Shown: positions 29,778 through 43,206, counted from the stretch's first letter. The stretch: 64,000 nucleotides of DNA from Enterobacter sp. kpr-6 (GCF_900116015.1 NZ_FOYH01000002.1:670365-734364), one strand, 5' to 3'. Notes: generated by a model from the letters alone, not told the origin. Made by a program: numbers and translations.

Positions 29778-30974
29778 ATGAACAAAAACAGAGGGTTCAC
29801 GCCTCTGGCGGTCGTTCTGATGCTTTCAGGCAGCTTAGCGCTTACAGGATGTGACGAAAAACCGGCTGAACAAGGGGCAGGTCAGCAGACGCCGGAAGTG
29901 GGGATCGTGACGCTCAAATCCGAACCTCTACAAATCACTACCGAATTGCCTGGCCGTACCAGCGCTTTTCGCATTGCAGAAGTCCGTCCTCAGGTCAGCG
30001 GAATTATTTTAAAACGTAACTTTACTGAAGGCAGCGATATAGAAGCGGGCGTTTCGCTTTATCAGATCGATCCGGCGACCTATCAGGCCTCGTATGAAAG
30101 CGCGAAAGGCGATCTGGCAAAAGCACAGGCCGCGGCAAAAATTGCGCAGGTCACGCTTAACCGTTACCAGAAGCTGAGCAACACCAAATATATCAGCCAA
30201 CAGGATCTCGACACGGCGCAGGCCGATGCGATGCAGGCTAATGCCGCAGTCGTGGCCGCGAAAGCCGCGGTGGAAACGGCGCGTATTAACCTCGCGTATA
30301 CCAAAGTGACCTCCCCTATCAGCGGTCGTATTGGTAAATCTGCGGTTACGGAAGGCGCGCTGGTACAAAGCGGCCAGACGACCGCGCTGGCAACCGTGCA
30401 GCAACTCGATCCGATTTATGTTGATGTCACCCAGTCCAGCAACGATTTCCTGCGTCTGAAAGAGGAACTGGAAAGCGGCAAGCTGAAACAGGAAAACGGC
30501 AAAGCGAAAGTGGAGCTGATGACCAATGACGGTAAAAAATTGCCGCAGAGCGGTACGCTGGAATTCTCCGACGTGACCGTGGATCAAACCACCGGCTCGA
30601 TTACGCTGCGCGCGATTTTCCCGAATCCTAACCAGTCTCTGCTGCCTGGCATGTTTGTCCGTGCCCGCCTGGAAGAAGGGACTAACCCAAATGCGATTCT
30701 GGTTCCTCAGCAAGGCGTAACCCGTACACCACGCGGGGATGCAACGGCGATGATCGTGGGTGAAGGCGATAAAGTTGAAGTGCGCCCGATCACCACCTCA
30801 CAGGCAATTGGCGACAAATGGCTGGTGACCGATGGCCTGAAAGCAGGCGATCGCGTGATTATTACGGGTTTACAAAAAGTTAAACCCGGTGCTCAGGTAA
30901 AAGCGCAAGAAGTGACCTCTGATAATAAAGAGCAAGCTAAGAACGGCGCTCAGTCTGAACAACCGAAGTCTTAA
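29778..30974 (+). CDS. acrA: AcrA, periplasmic adaptor of the AcrAB-TolC efflux pump
   Basis: The 398-residue membrane-fusion lipoprotein has a signal peptide ending in the lipobox LTGC (Cys25), a lipoyl/coiled-coil hairpin (about 60-200), and beta-barrel and membrane-proximal domains. It links AcrB to TolC. It lies 22 bp upstream of acrB in the same operon. Confidence 0.98.
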   Translation: MNKNRGFTPLAVVLMLSGSLALTGCDEKPAEQGAGQQTPEVGIVTLKSEPLQITTELPGRTSAFRIAEVRPQVSGIILKRNFTEGSDIEAGVSLYQIDPATYQASYESAKGDLAKAQAAAKIAQVTLNRYQKLSNTKYISQQDLDTAQADAMQANAAVVAAKAAVETARINLAYTKVTSPISGRIGKSAVTEGALVQSGQTTALATVQQLDPIYVDVTQSSNDFLRLKEELESGKLKQENGKAKVELMTNDGKKLPQSGTLEFSDVTVDQTTGSITLRAIFPNPNQSLLPGMFVRARLEEGTNPNAILVPQQGVTRTPRGDATAMIVGEGDKVEVRPITTSQAIGDKWLVTDGLKAGDRVIITGLQKVKPGAQVKAQEVTSDNKEQAKNGAQSEQPKS

Positions 30975-30993
30975 CTAAAACAGGAGCCGTTAA

Positions 30994-34146
<3,153 letters not shown>

Positions 34147-34164
34147 GCATTCTGTTTCCTGGAT

Positions 34165-34188
34165 AAAAGGCCGCGCAAGCGGCCTTTT
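34165..34188 (+). terminator. acrAB terminator
   Basis: A 10-bp stem, AAAAGGCCGC / GCGGCCTTTT, with a GCAA loop and a T run begins 18 bp after the acrB stop. Confidence 0.88.
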
Positions 34189-34656
34189 TTATCAGCGGAA
34201 AATGATAAAAGAGGCTTATTGTCGCTCTGTTTATTTTATGCTGATTAAATAAGACCTATAATTTTTAAGCCTTAACTTCTCATCTTAAAATCTTAGGTAT
34301 AATTCTTAATTATTGGATTTATCTTTTAGTAGTAAGAATATTCCTGGTCATTAGTTAGCCGTGGTGTATAACTATATCGTTGCGTTTGAATGATCCTGCG
34401 CTAAACTAATGAAAGTAAAGGTCAGGCATGTTTATTCGCCAAATTCATACACAGAAACAGATCCGACCTTTGCCTGTTATTTAAGTCACAAATCGCAATA
34501 ATTGTAATTTTTCGTAATAGCCCCATGAAAACCCCATCAGTCTGGATTATAGTTGGAATGAGGCCTGAGAGCAGGTAACGCAGAAGTGAAGAGAGCAGTT
34601 TCCATCCCGATACGGTGTCAGGTTAGTAAAAAAACCACATATGAAGGGGATGCGTT
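34189..34656 (+). promoter_or_regulatory. Long AT-rich leader region upstream of tomB-hha
   Basis: These 468 bp hold no convincing gene. The first 200 bp are strongly AT-rich, unlike the neighbouring DNA, which fits a site for H-NS, the partner of Hha. The last 100 bp lead into the tomB ribosome site (AAGGGG). No defined promoter or small RNA could be assigned by eye. Confidence 0.4.
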
Positions 34657-35031
34657 ATGGACGAATACTCACCAAAAAGGCATGATATCGCGCAACTGAA
34701 ATTTCTCTGTGAAACGTTGTACCATGATTGCCTGGCTAATCTTGAAGAAAGTCATCATGGCTGGGTTAACGACCCAACGTCGGCCATAAATTTGCAGCTA
34801 AACGAACTGGTTGAACATATCGCGACCTTCGCACTTAATTATAAAATTAAGTACAATGAAGATAATAAACTGATTGCCCAAATCGATGAATACCTCGATG
34901 ACACGTTTATGTTGTTCAGCAGCTACGGCATTAACACAGAAGACTTACAGAAATGGCGCAAATCCGGCAATCGACTGTTCCGCTGTTTCGTCAATGTAAG
35001 CAGAGCTAACCCCGTTAGTCTCTCCTGTTAA
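34657..35031 (+). CDS. tomB: TomB, antitoxin/biofilm modulator of Hha
   Basis: The 124-residue acidic protein matches E. coli TomB (YbaJ), with MDEYSPKRHDIAQLKFLCE at the start and the conserved Cys in the C-terminal part. TomB counteracts Hha toxicity, in E. coli by oxygen-dependent oxidation of an Hha cysteine. It lies 28 bp upstream of hha. AAGGGG lies 7 nt before the ATG. Confidence 0.96.
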   Translation: MDEYSPKRHDIAQLKFLCETLYHDCLANLEESHHGWVNDPTSAINLQLNELVEHIATFALNYKIKYNEDNKLIAQIDEYLDDTFMLFSSYGINTEDLQKWRKSGNRLFRCFVNVSRANPVSLSC

Positions 35032-35059
35032 AAATATTTCATTACAAGGGTGAATTTGT

Positions 35060-35278
35060 ATGTCTGATAAACCATTAACTAAATTTGATTATTTGATGCG
35101 CTTGCGTCGCTGCCAGTCAATTGACACACTGGAACGCGTTATCGAGAAAAATAAATATGAACTCCCCGATAGCGAGCTAACGGTGTTTTATTCAGCAGCC
35201 GATCATCGCCTCGCTGAACTGACTATGAATAAGCTGTATGACAAAATCCCATCTTCCGTATGGAAATTTGTTCGCTAA
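35060..35278 (+). CDS. hha: Hha, H-NS-associated modulator
   Basis: The 72-residue protein nearly matches E. coli Hha ([20 protein letters not shown] ... Cys18 ... [13 protein letters not shown]). It binds the H-NS N-terminal domain and helps silence transferred genes. It is the second gene of the tomB-hha toxin-antitoxin-like operon. Confidence 0.97.
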   Translation: MSDKPLTKFDYLMRLRRCQSIDTLERVIEKNKYELPDSELTVFYSAADHRLAELTMNKLYDKIPSSVWKFVR

Positions 35279-35448
35279 TTTTCGGTATTTTCCCTCACAG
35301 CATTTAACGGGCACGAACTGACCGCCATTTTTCTGGCGTGTCATTTTGCATAATAGCGGGATCACGATCACAAGCCATTGCACCGATAATACCCTTGCGG
35401 GCTATCTCGTCTTACGGTATGTCCGTCATGTTCATAAGTGAGATAGCC

Positions 35449-36015
35449 ATGAGTGAAGAAAAAGAAAAAATGATTGCCGGAAAGCCATACCGGCCTTCAG
35501 ATGAAACACTGCGTGCAGACAGGATGCATGCCCGCCAGATCCTTCACCGTTATAACCATTCCTCACCCGACGAAAAAAGCGAACGCAAAGCATTACTCGC
35601 AGAATTGTTCGGCGACAGCGCAAACGCGTATATCGAACCTAATTTTCGCTGCGACTATGGTTACAATATTTATGTGGGCAAAGATTTTTACGCTAATTTT
35701 GATTGCGTATTTCTGGATGTCTGCCCGATTCATATTGGCGATAATTGTATGCTGGCACCGGGCGTACATATTTATACTGCAACGCATCCGGTCGATGCGA
35801 TTGAGCGCAATAGCGGACTTGAATTCGGCGCACCCGTCACTATCGGGCATAATGTCTGGATTGGTGGCCGCGCGGTCATTAACCCCGGCGTGACCATCGG
35901 CGATAACGTGGTGATCGGTTCAGGCACGGTGGTCATTCGCGATGTCCCTTCCGATGTGGTTATCGCAGGCAATCCCGCCCGCATTATCAAAAAGCTCACG
36001 CCGCCCGCCCAATAA
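35449..36015 (+). CDS. maa: Maa, maltose O-acetyltransferase
   Basis: The 188-residue left-handed beta-helix acetyltransferase has the NodL/LacA-type N-terminus ([18 protein letters not shown]) followed by hexapeptide repeats ([30 protein letters not shown]). It acetylates maltose or glucose with acetyl-CoA in E. coli; its physiological role is unclear. ATG 35449 is the conserved start. Confidence 0.94.
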   Translation: MSEEKEKMIAGKPYRPSDETLRADRMHARQILHRYNHSSPDEKSERKALLAELFGDSANAYIEPNFRCDYGYNIYVGKDFYANFDCVFLDVCPIHIGDNCMLAPGVHIYTATHPVDAIERNSGLEFGAPVTIGHNVWIGGRAVINPGVTIGDNVVIGSGTVVIRDVPSDVVIAGNPARIIKKLTPPAQ

Positions 36016-36117
36016 CTGTTATTGGTTTTTGCCGCGTGACTGTTACTTTTTTCCACCTGGACGGGCGCTTAAAATGGGCTGTTACACCTGCGCACCGTCC
36101 GACTATAAAGGTAAAAA

Positions 36118-36594
36118 ATGACCGAGATCCAGCGGCTACTCACCCAAACAATTGATGAACTTAACGCCCGGGAAAAGCGTGATAACAAACCGCGCTTTAG
36201 CATTAGTTTTATCCGTAACCATCCGGGGCTGTTTGTCGGCATGTGGATCGCCTGGTTTGCCACCCTCGCCGTAATGCTGCAATCCGAAACGCTGTCGGGA
36301 TCGGTCTGGCTGCTGGTGGTGCTGTTTGCGCTGCTGAACGGTTTTTTCTTTTTTGACGTTTACCCGCGCTACCGTTTTGAAGATATCGACGTCCTCGACT
36401 TCCGCGTCTGCTATAACGGCGAATGGTACAACACGCGCCACGTTCCCCCCGCGCTGATTAACGACATTTTGCAGTCCCCCACCGTCAGCGAAAAAGAAAA
36501 ATCCCAGCTATCGCAAATGATCGCTAAAAAAGGCGACCTCTCTTTTTACGATATCTACACGCTGACAAAGCCGGATACCGCGAAAGCCGCCTGA
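36118..36594 (+). CDS. ylaC: YlaC, inner-membrane protein
   Basis: The 158-residue protein matches E. coli YlaC. Two hydrophobic segments (about 42-57 and 62-80) are followed by a conserved soluble region ([20 protein letters not shown]). Function is unknown. AAAGGTAAAAA lies before ATG 36118. Confidence 0.93.
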   Translation: MTEIQRLLTQTIDELNAREKRDNKPRFSISFIRNHPGLFVGMWIAWFATLAVMLQSETLSGSVWLLVVLFALLNGFFFFDVYPRYRFEDIDVLDFRVCYNGEWYNTRHVPPALINDILQSPTVSEKEKSQLSQMIAKKGDLSFYDIYTLTKPDTAKAA

Positions 36595-36681
36595 CCTGGC
36601 ACGTTAATTTGACTCATCTGGCACTGTCTCTGACAGGCCGAAAGCCTTAGTCTTAACAGACCTCTCGCACAAGGAGCCAAC

Positions 36682-37392
36682 ATGAGTCAATTAAACCAAT
36701 ACGGGCAGCCGGTGGGCGACGCCCTGCCCGACTGGCAGGCGCGTCCGAAGCCACAGCGGATCGCGCTGGAAGGTGAATATTGCCGCATTGAACCGCTTCA
36801 GATCTCCCATGCCAGCGCGCTATTTACCGCATTGCAGCACTATGGTGACGGACGCAGTTACACTTATCTGTTCCGCGAGCCGGAAAACACGGTCGCTGAA
36901 TACCGCGCATGGGTCACAAGCGTCTGTGAACTGGCCGATCCCATCCACTTTGCGGTCATCGACAAAAAGACAAACAATCCGGTAGGCACCCTGGCCCTGA
37001 TGCGCATCGATGCGCAGCACGGGGTGATGGAGATTGGGCATATTCAGTTTTCGCCGCTGATGACCGGCACACCCCTGTCGACTGAAGCGCAGTGGCTGAT
37101 GATGCGTTACGCCTTTGAGACGCTTGGTTATCGTCGGTATGAATGGAAATGCAACAGCCTGAATGAGCCTTCCCGCCGCGCCGCCCTGCGTCTGGGGTTT
37201 CAGTTTGAAGGCCGCTTCCGCCAGGCGCTGGTGGTGAAAGGCCACTCCCGTGACACCGACTGGTTTTCCATCATCGACAGCGAGTGGCCTGCGATTAACA
37301 CCGCCTTACAGCGCTGGCTGGCCGCCGACAATTTTACTGCCGACGGCAAACAACGGCACACTCTGGAAAGCTGGCGTAGCCGCACGGCTTAA
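36682..37392 (+). CDS. GNAT-family N-acetyltransferase (RimJ/RimL-like)
   Basis: The 236-residue protein has a GNAT fold from about residue 25 to 200. It includes [20 protein letters not shown] and the late motif [20 protein letters not shown], where RimJ/RimL-type enzymes place the acetyl-CoA-binding Asn. The acceptor substrate is unknown. AAGGAGCC lies 6 nt before the ATG. Its stop overlaps that of the convergent ykgO by 2 bp. Confidence 0.88.
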   Translation: MSQLNQYGQPVGDALPDWQARPKPQRIALEGEYCRIEPLQISHASALFTALQHYGDGRSYTYLFREPENTVAEYRAWVTSVCELADPIHFAVIDKKTNNPVGTLALMRIDAQHGVMEIGHIQFSPLMTGTPLSTEAQWLMMRYAFETLGYRRYEWKCNSLNEPSRRAALRLGFQFEGRFRQALVVKGHSRDTDWFSIIDSEWPAINTALQRWLAADNFTADGKQRHTLESWRSRTA

Positions 37393-37529
37393 CGTCTTTT
37401 CTTTCTGCCCTGCACCGCTTTAAAGCGCGGGTTTGATTTGCAAATCACATATAAACGCCCCTTGCGCCTGACGAGCTGGCAGTCAGGGTGGCGTTGTTTT
37501 GCACTGCGTAAAGAGTTCAGCACCTGCAT
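37389..37529 (-). CDS. ykgO: YkgO, zinc-independent ribosomal protein L36 paralogue
   Basis: The 46-residue protein, too short for routine ORF calling, matches E. coli YkgO ([34 protein letters not shown]). It keeps only two cysteines, neither in a CxxC pair, so it lacks the zinc ribbon of canonical L36. It would replace zinc-containing L36 in zinc starvation. It starts 3 bp after the ykgM stop, so the two form one operon. Confidence 0.95.
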   Translation of the reverse strand: MQVLNSLRSAKQRHPDCQLVRRKGRLYVICKSNPRFKAVQGRKKRR

Positions 37530-37532
37530 GAT

Positions 37533-37793
37533 TTAGTCCTGTTTTGAACCGATAAAACGCCCAAAGCGCTGCTGGAATTTCGCCGCGCTGCCTTCATTGG
37601 TAAATGTCTTCTGCTTGCCGGTGTAATACGGATGCGATTTGGACGACACTTCAATGGTGATATAGGGATATTTTTCCCCGTCCAGCTCGATCTCCCGGTC
37701 AGTTTTAATCGTTGATCCCACTTTAAAATATTCGTTCGCGCTGGTGTCATGGAACACCACGGTACGGTAGTGCGGGTGGATATTGGCTTTCAT
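37533..37793 (-). CDS. ykgM: YkgM, zinc-independent ribosomal protein L31 paralogue
   Basis: The 86-residue L31 type B has the conserved [18 protein letters not shown] start, [10 protein letters not shown] and QRFGRF near the end. It contains no cysteine, the mark of the zinc-free paralogue that displaces canonical L31 when zinc is scarce. ATG 37793 is the conserved start; 11 extra in-frame residues upstream fall in the operator. A Zur-like palindrome lies 15 bp upstream. Confidence 0.95.
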   Translation of the reverse strand: MKANIHPHYRTVVFHDTSANEYFKVGSTIKTDREIELDGEKYPYITIEVSSKSHPYYTGKQKTFTNEGSAAKFQQRFGRFIGSKQD

Positions 37794-37807
37794 CTTGATC
37801 TCGTGTG

Positions 37808-37828
37808 TTTTGTTATAACATAACAAAA
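37808..37828. promoter_or_regulatory. Putative Zur operator
   Basis: A perfect inverted repeat with 9-bp arms TTTTGTTAT and ATAACAAAA around AAC lies directly before ykgM. It resembles the Zur consensus (GTTATANTATAAC-type core), and Zur repression of ykgM-ykgO is established in E. coli. Confidence 0.8.
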
Positions 37829-37924
37829 GTCTATCGAAGATAAAAACGAATTACAAGCGGTGCAGGCGTGCAGGATGGGATGCAAAGAAAAAGGTGCGCC
37901 GGGAAGCGCACCTGAAGAAAGGGA

Positions 37925-39298
37925 TTATGCGTCGTCTTCGACTTTACCCACCAGCATGGTGGTGAGGGTAAACGACAGCACCAGCGAGATTGCCACGCCA
38001 GACAGCGCGAACATAAAGTACGGGCCGATGTAGGCAGGCAGGCTGAAAATGCTCGATAAAATATAGCCATACAACCGCACGCCGAAGAAAGCGATGAATG
38101 CCGAAGCGAGCGAACTGGCGACCGTCGCAGCAATAAAGGCTTTTTTGTAGCGCGTTAGTACGCCAAACAGCGCCGGTTCGGTAATACCCAGCAACGCAGA
38201 GATCCCCGCCGACAGCGTCACCGTCCGGTCCTGACGATTTTTACTGATCCGCCAGATTGCAAAGGTCGCGCCGGCGATCGCCATGTTAGCCATAAACATC
38301 ATCGGCATCAGCATGTCGTAGCCGCGATCGCTGAAGTTTTGCAGCGCGATGGGCGTCATCGCGTGGTGCATCCCGGTGAGGATCGCCACCGGCCGGATCG
38401 CGCCCACCACCAGCCCGGCAAAGCTCGCCGAGACGCCGAACAGCCCTTCGATAAAGAACGCCAGCGCTTTACCGAGATAAATGCCGATCGGTCCAATCAC
38501 CACCAGCGCCGCCAGCGCGCCGAGGAACAGCGTCAGCGTCGGCGTGAACACCGTTTTCAGCACGTCCGGCATAAAGCTGTCCACCCAGCGGTGGATGTAG
38601 CTGAGCGCCAGAATCGAGAAAATTACCGGGATAACGCTGGCGGAATAGTTAAACACCGATACCGGAATGGCATTCAGTAACCAGAACGCGCTCAACGCGT
38701 CCGGCTGGTGCATCGCCAGCGCTTTCGCCGCCTCAATCAGCGACGGATACATCAGACACGCCGCCACCGCTGCCGCGAGGTATTCGTTAGTTTTAAAGAT
38801 TTTTGCCGCCGACACCGCAAGGAAAAACGGCAGGAAATAAAAAACGCCGCTGGCAATCAAATCGATCACCACCACCGTATCGCTCTTCGCGGACACCAGC
38901 TTCAGTGCAATCAGTCCGGCGAGCAGCCCCTTGATCATCCCCGCGCCCGCAATCGCCGGAACGATAGGCCCGAAGACGCCGGAGACGGTATCCATAAACA
39001 TCGACACCAGGCTCTTACGCCCTTTCTGCGCCGGTGCCGCAGGCGCATCGTCCGTGCCGAGCACCGTCAGCATCTGTTCGTACCAGCTATTAACCTTCGG
39101 CCCGATAATAATCTGGAACTGATCGCTCTGTAGCTGCGCCCCGAGCACGCCCGGCAGCTTTTTGATTTCACTTTGATCGACTTTGTTATCGTCGACCAGA
39201 TCAAAGCGTAGCCGCGTCATACAGTGCCACACTTTGTTAATATTACCCTCGCCGCCAACCAGACGGATAATATTGTTAATGGCGTCTTGCGTCCCCAT
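37925..39298 (-). CDS. PTS sugar permease, EIIBC of the beta-glucoside family
   Basis: The 457-residue fusion has an EIIB domain (about 1-85) with phosphocysteine Cys26 in WHCMTRLRFDL and an EIIC domain (about 105-450) with ILTGMHHAM and GITEPALFGV. It lacks EIIA, so it would depend on Crr or another EIIA. GGAG lies 7 nt before ATG 39298. It is divergent from a dehydratase of the enolase superfamily, suggesting that the two act on the same sugar or sugar acid. The substrate is unknown. Confidence 0.9.
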   Translation of the reverse strand: MGTQDAINNIIRLVGGEGNINKVWHCMTRLRFDLVDDNKVDQSEIKKLPGVLGAQLQSDQFQIIIGPKVNSWYEQMLTVLGTDDAPAAPAQKGRKSLVSMFMDTVSGVFGPIVPAIAGAGMIKGLLAGLIALKLVSAKSDTVVVIDLIASGVFYFLPFFLAVSAAKIFKTNEYLAAAVAACLMYPSLIEAAKALAMHQPDALSAFWLLNAIPVSVFNYSASVIPVIFSILALSYIHRWVDSFMPDVLKTVFTPTLTLFLGALAALVVIGPIGIYLGKALAFFIEGLFGVSASFAGLVVGAIRPVAILTGMHHAMTPIALQNFSDRGYDMLMPMMFMANMAIAGATFAIWRISKNRQDRTVTLSAGISALLGITEPALFGVLTRYKKAFIAATVASSLASAFIAFFGVRLYGYILSSIFSLPAYIGPYFMFALSGVAISLVLSFTLTTMLVGKVEDDA

Positions 39299-39577
39299 AA
39301 AAAGCTCCTGCCGGATGTGTTGTCGTTTTAATATCTGCTTAACATGGTAGGTAAATCCTCAAGCCAAAACAAACCAATAAAACATGAATCCGGTCACAAT
39401 TATCCTGTATACGCGCCATAAAACTGCCATTAAGTGCAAATTGGTCTGGTTTTTAATTAAATATTATTCAAATAACTGACCAAAATTTTTATTAAAAAAA
39501 AGCGTTTACCTTTTGCAGAAATTCAGGGGATGATAATAGCCATTCCGTTTTATTAAGGCTTTGGAAGGAGTATTCCC
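39299..39577. promoter_or_regulatory. Divergent promoter region of the PTS / dehydratase pair
   Basis: This AT-rich 279-bp gap contains three related motifs built on ACCAA: AACAAACCAATAAAA near 39368, the reverse-strand copy AAACCAGACCAATTT at 39439-39453, and AACTGACCAAAATTT at 39474-39488. They may be half-sites for the nearby GntR/UTRA regulator. Exact promoter elements were not assigned. Confidence 0.35.
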
Positions 39578-40777
39578 GTGACGCCAACAATTATCCAGAA
39601 TATCGAATGTTTTATTACCCGCCCTGACCGTCATAATCTGGTCACCGTGCGGGTAACCACCGATAAAGGCGTCACGGGCCACGGTTGCGCCACCTTTCAG
39701 CAGCGCCCGCTGGCGGTCAAAACGCTGGTCGATGAGTATCTCAAACCACTGATGATTGGCCGCGACGCCAACCATATCGAAGACGCCTGGCAAATGATGA
39801 ACGTCAATGCCTACTGGCGCAACGGCCCGGCGATGAACAACGCCATCTCCGGCGTCGATATGGCGCTGTGGGACATCAAAGGCCAGCTTGCCGGGATGCC
39901 GCTTTACCAGCTTTTAGGCGGCAAATCCCGCGATGCGATCCCCGCGTACTCCCACGCCAGCGGCGAAACCCTTGAAGAACTCTTTACCGCCGTCGACCGT
40001 CTGGTTGCGCAGGGCTATCGCCATGTGCGCTGTCAGCTTGGTTTTTACGGTGGCACGCCCGCGCAGATGCACACGCCGGAAAACCCCACGCCCGGTGCCT
40101 ATTTCGATCAGCAGGAATACATGAGCAATACGGTGGCGATGTTTGCCGCCCTGCGGGAGAAATATGGCTATGGTCTGCACATTCTGCATGACGTTCACGA
40201 GCGTTTATTCCCGCAGCAGGCGGTGCAACTGGCCAAACAGCTTGAGCCGTACCAGCCCTATTTTATTGAAGATATTCTGCCGCCCGCGCAAAGCGCCTGG
40301 CTTGAGCAGGTGCGGGCGCACAGCACTGCGCCGCTGGCGATGGGCGAGCTGTTTAACAACCCGGCGGAGTGGCACGATCTGATCGTCAACCGACGCATTG
40401 ATTTTATCCGCTGCCACATCTCGCAGATTGGCGGCATTACCCCTGCGCTGAAGCTGGCGATACTGTGCCAGGCCTTTGGTGTGCGGCTGGCGTGGCACGG
40501 TCCCGGCGACATGACGCCGATTGGCGTGGCGGTGAATACCCACCTCAATATTCACCTGCACAACGCCGCCATTCAGGAATTTATTCCGCGCTCGGCAAGT
40601 ACCGATGCGGTGTTCCCCGGCGCGCCGGTGGCGAAAGAGGGCTTTGTCTATGCCAGCGATGCGCCCGGTATCGGGGTGTCGTTTAATGAAGAAAAAGCCC
40701 GCGCCTGCCCGGTGGTTTACCGCCCGCATGAGTGGACGCAAAGCCGCCTGCCGGACGGCGCAATTCACACGCCTTAA
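39578..40777 (+). CDS. Enolase-superfamily sugar-acid dehydratase (D-mannonate/D-gluconate dehydratase subgroup, RspA-like)
   Basis: The 399-residue protein has an N-terminal capping domain and a TIM barrel with the metal ligands of the superfamily: Asp in [10 protein letters not shown], Glu in YFIEDILPP and Glu in MGELFNNP, plus a catalytic His in [11 protein letters not shown]. The DVH motif, giving Asp and His on the same strand, marks the mannonate dehydratase subgroup, whose members range from efficient to nearly inactive on mannonate or gluconate. The start is GTG 39578, 7 nt after GGAAGGAG. It is divergent from a PTS permease, and its stop overlaps that of the GntR gene by 3 bp. Confidence 0.85.
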   Translation: MTPTIIQNIECFITRPDRHNLVTVRVTTDKGVTGHGCATFQQRPLAVKTLVDEYLKPLMIGRDANHIEDAWQMMNVNAYWRNGPAMNNAISGVDMALWDIKGQLAGMPLYQLLGGKSRDAIPAYSHASGETLEELFTAVDRLVAQGYRHVRCQLGFYGGTPAQMHTPENPTPGAYFDQQEYMSNTVAMFAALREKYGYGLHILHDVHERLFPQQAVQLAKQLEPYQPYFIEDILPPAQSAWLEQVRAHSTAPLAMGELFNNPAEWHDLIVNRRIDFIRCHISQIGGITPALKLAILCQAFGVRLAWHGPGDMTPIGVAVNTHLNIHLHNAAIQEFIPRSASTDAVFPGAPVAKEGFVYASDAPGIGVSFNEEKARACPVVYRPHEWTQSRLPDGAIHTP

Positions 40778-41490
40778 TTACTGCCCTGGCGAAAGCGCAG
40801 GTTATCGCGGTTATAGGGAATGACGTAGGTGCAGGTATAGTTGATATCAATAATGTCGCTGATTTCATATACCTGCCCGCCTTCCAGAATTCCGCGATTA
40901 CTGATGTGCATCGCCGGACTGCCCTTCTTGCAGCCAAGCAGCGCCGCCTGTTCCCGGCTGACGCTCACGGCGCGATAGGTGGTGAGCAGATGCGACACCT
41001 GATACCCCTTCGCCAGCACATACTGTTGCAGCGATTGTTCAATCACCTGCTGATTAAGGTCAGGAAATTCCGCCACCGGCATCCGGGAAACTTCGATTTG
41101 CACCGCCTCTTCATCCACAAAACGCAGACGGCAAAACTGCCAGATAAAACTCTCTTCCGGCAGCCCGAAGATCTGCTGCTCATCGCGATCCGGGCGCTTT
41201 TTATGCAGGCTTATCATCCGAAAGCGGATCTGATCGAAGCGTTTTTCGGTGATCGAGTTATAGACCAGCGGATTGGTGCGCGACTGCTCGTTGATCCAGA
41301 CCCCCGATCCCTGCACGATGCGCACCACGCCAATGCTGGCGAGTTTTTCCAGCGCCTGGCGGATGGTAAAGCGCGACACGCCGTACTCTGCCGCAAGCTG
41401 GCGTTCCGCTGGCAGCTTGCGCGGTCCCGGCTCGTTGTTCTGATAAATTTTGCTCAGCAGATCCTGCGTCACAAATTCTTTCTTTTTCAT
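40774..41490 (-). CDS. GntR/UTRA-family regulator
   Basis: The 238-residue protein has an N-terminal winged helix ([20 protein letters not shown]) and a C-terminal UTRA ligand domain (about 95-230) of the HutC type, which usually binds phosphosugars. It is convergent with the dehydratase gene and most likely controls the PTS/dehydratase pair, with a phosphorylated transport product as effector. That role is inferred from position. AGGA precedes ATG 41490. Confidence 0.88.
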   Translation of the reverse strand: MKKKEFVTQDLLSKIYQNNEPGPRKLPAERQLAAEYGVSRFTIRQALEKLASIGVVRIVQGSGVWINEQSRTNPLVYNSITEKRFDQIRFRMISLHKKRPDRDEQQIFGLPEESFIWQFCRLRFVDEEAVQIEVSRMPVAEFPDLNQQVIEQSLQQYVLAKGYQVSHLLTTYRAVSVSREQAALLGCKKGSPAMHISNRGILEGGQVYEISDIIDINYTCTYVIPYNRDNLRFRQGSN

Positions 41491-41613
41491 CCAACGCGTC
41501 CTGACTTAAATTGCGATGTGTGCGTGATATAACGTTATCATTCCATAAGCATTCATAGCCGTCAGATATAATTTCAATACGTCTGCCCCACATCAAAACA
41601 GGGATTTTTGATC

Positions 41614-43206
41614 ATGACAAACCGACGGCTGGTAAAAGTCATTACAGGTGTACTTATTCTGGCCGTCCTGCTGCCGGTGGTACTCAGCATCTGGCTGGCG
41701 CACTATCAGGCGCAGGAAATCTTTACTGAAGAATTAGACGATTACGCCGATCGCGTCATGATGCGTACCGATAAAGTGCTGGCTCAGGCAAAACAGGCGA
41801 TTAAGGAGATCGACGCCTTTCAGGGCGCGCCATGCAGCCCGGAACACCGAATGGCGATGCGCCGCGTCTCCTATTCCAACCGCTATATTCAGGAAGTGCT
41901 GTACCTCGATAATCTTACCCCGCAGTGCTCCTCACTGGAAAACCACAGCCGCGGAGGTGCACTGCCGCCGCCCCGCCGGATCACCCCGGACGGTTACCGC
42001 GCCTGGCTTACCCCGCAAAATGATATCGGCATAAAGCGATTAATGGGTGCGCTGGGCAGCGATCGCCATGTGGTGATGATCGATCCGGTTTCTCTGATCG
42101 ACGTTTTACCGTTCGGCACCTGGGTGATTGATGTCGCGCTAATCAATACTGACAACAATCAGGTGATTACCAGCAGTGCGCCCTTTAAGCCCGGCGCAAT
42201 AGCACACATCCAGCGGCACCATCTGACGCAGCTTAAATTCAACGGCACCCTGTATAACGTTAAACGCTACCCTGAGCTGGGCGTGGCGATTATCGCCCGC
42301 GCCCCTCTTGCGCCGCTGGAAAAACGCTGGCATCGCCAGATGCTCATCTGGTTACCCTTTGGCCTGCTGATGAGCCTGCTGCTGTCAGGATTTTTAGTCC
42401 ATTATTTGCGCCGTCTGCAATCGCCGCACTACCGGATGCTGGACGCCATCAACGCGCGGGAAATTGAGGTCTATTACCAGCCGATTGTGACGCTCGGCAG
42501 CGGGAAAATCGTCGGCGCGGAGGCCCTCACCCGCTGGCCGCAGGGTGACGGCAGTTTCCTCTCCCCAGATATGTTCATCCCGCTGGCCGAGCAAACCGGG
42601 CTGATGCCGCAGTTAACCACCCTGGTGATCGAGAAGGTGTTTGAGGATCTGGGCGACTGGCTGCACCAGCACCCGGAGCAGCACGTGTCGATCAACCTGA
42701 ATCCCGGCGATCTGACCAGCCCCGATCTGCCCGCCAGGCTTCACGAACAGCTTGCGCGCTGGCAGATCGCGCCGTCACAAATCGCGCTGGAGCTAACTGA
42801 GCGCGGCTTTGCCGATCCCACCATCAGCGCCCCGGCGATTGCCGCGTTTCGCAAGGCGGGCCATGCGGTTTACATCGATGATTTCGGTACCGGGTATTCA
42901 AGCCTGAGCTATCTGCAAAATCTGGACGTGGATATTATCAAAATCGACAAATCCTTTGTGAGCGCGCTGGAGTACAAAAACGTCACGCCGCACATTATTG
43001 AAATGGCGAAAACGCTGGGGCTGGCGATGGTCGCCGAAGGGATTGAAACCGAAGGCCAGCGCGAGTGGTTACGCAACCACGGCGTACAGTTTGGTCAGGG
43101 GTGGCTGTACAGCAAAGCGCTGCCGAAAGAGGCGTTTATGGCGTGGGCGGAGGAGAATTTGCGTTATCCCCTCACCCCAGCCCTCTCCCCAGGGGAGAGG
43201 GAGTAA
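41614..43206 (+). CDS. pdeB: PdeB (YlaB), CSS-motif EAL cyclic-di-GMP phosphodiesterase
   Basis: The 530-residue membrane protein has an N-terminal TM (about 8-28), a periplasmic CSS-motif domain (PCSPEHR, QCSSLE), a second TM (about 245-265) and a cytosolic EAL domain (about 280-515). The EAL domain shows GAEALTRW, DDFGTGYSSL and AEGIETE catalytic motifs. It degrades c-di-GMP, with redox control through the cysteine pair expected from CSS-domain enzymes. It matches E. coli PdeB. ATG 41614 follows GGGA; a TTG at 41608 is in frame. The last 12 residues, PLTPALSPGERE, and the stop are encoded by REP array F. Confidence 0.94.
   Translation: MTNRRLVKVITGVLILAVLLPVVLSIWLAHYQAQEIFTEELDDYADRVMMRTDKVLAQAKQAIKEIDAFQGAPCSPEHRMAMRRVSYSNRYIQEVLYLDNLTPQCSSLENHSRGGALPPPRRITPDGYRAWLTPQNDIGIKRLMGALGSDRHVVMIDPVSLIDVLPFGTWVIDVALINTDNNQVITSSAPFKPGAIAHIQRHHLTQLKFNGTLYNVKRYPELGVAIIARAPLAPLEKRWHRQMLIWLPFGLLMSLLLSGFLVHYLRRLQSPHYRMLDAINAREIEVYYQPIVTLGSGKIVGAEALTRWPQGDGSFLSPDMFIPLAEQTGLMPQLTTLVIEKVFEDLGDWLHQHPEQHVSINLNPGDLTSPDLPARLHEQLARWQIAPSQIALELTERGFADPTISAPAIAAFRKAGHAVYIDDFGTGYSSLSYLQNLDVDIIKIDKSFVSALEYKNVTPHIIEMAKTLGLAMVAEGIETEGQREWLRNHGVQFGQGWLYSKALPKEAFMAWAEENLRYPLTPALSPGERE

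Noticed and set aside
34430-34500. Possible small RNA upstream of tomB, suggested by AAAGGTC...GACCTTT
   Set aside because: The arms are only 7 bp and 37 bp apart, with no terminator or promoter of fitting spacing.
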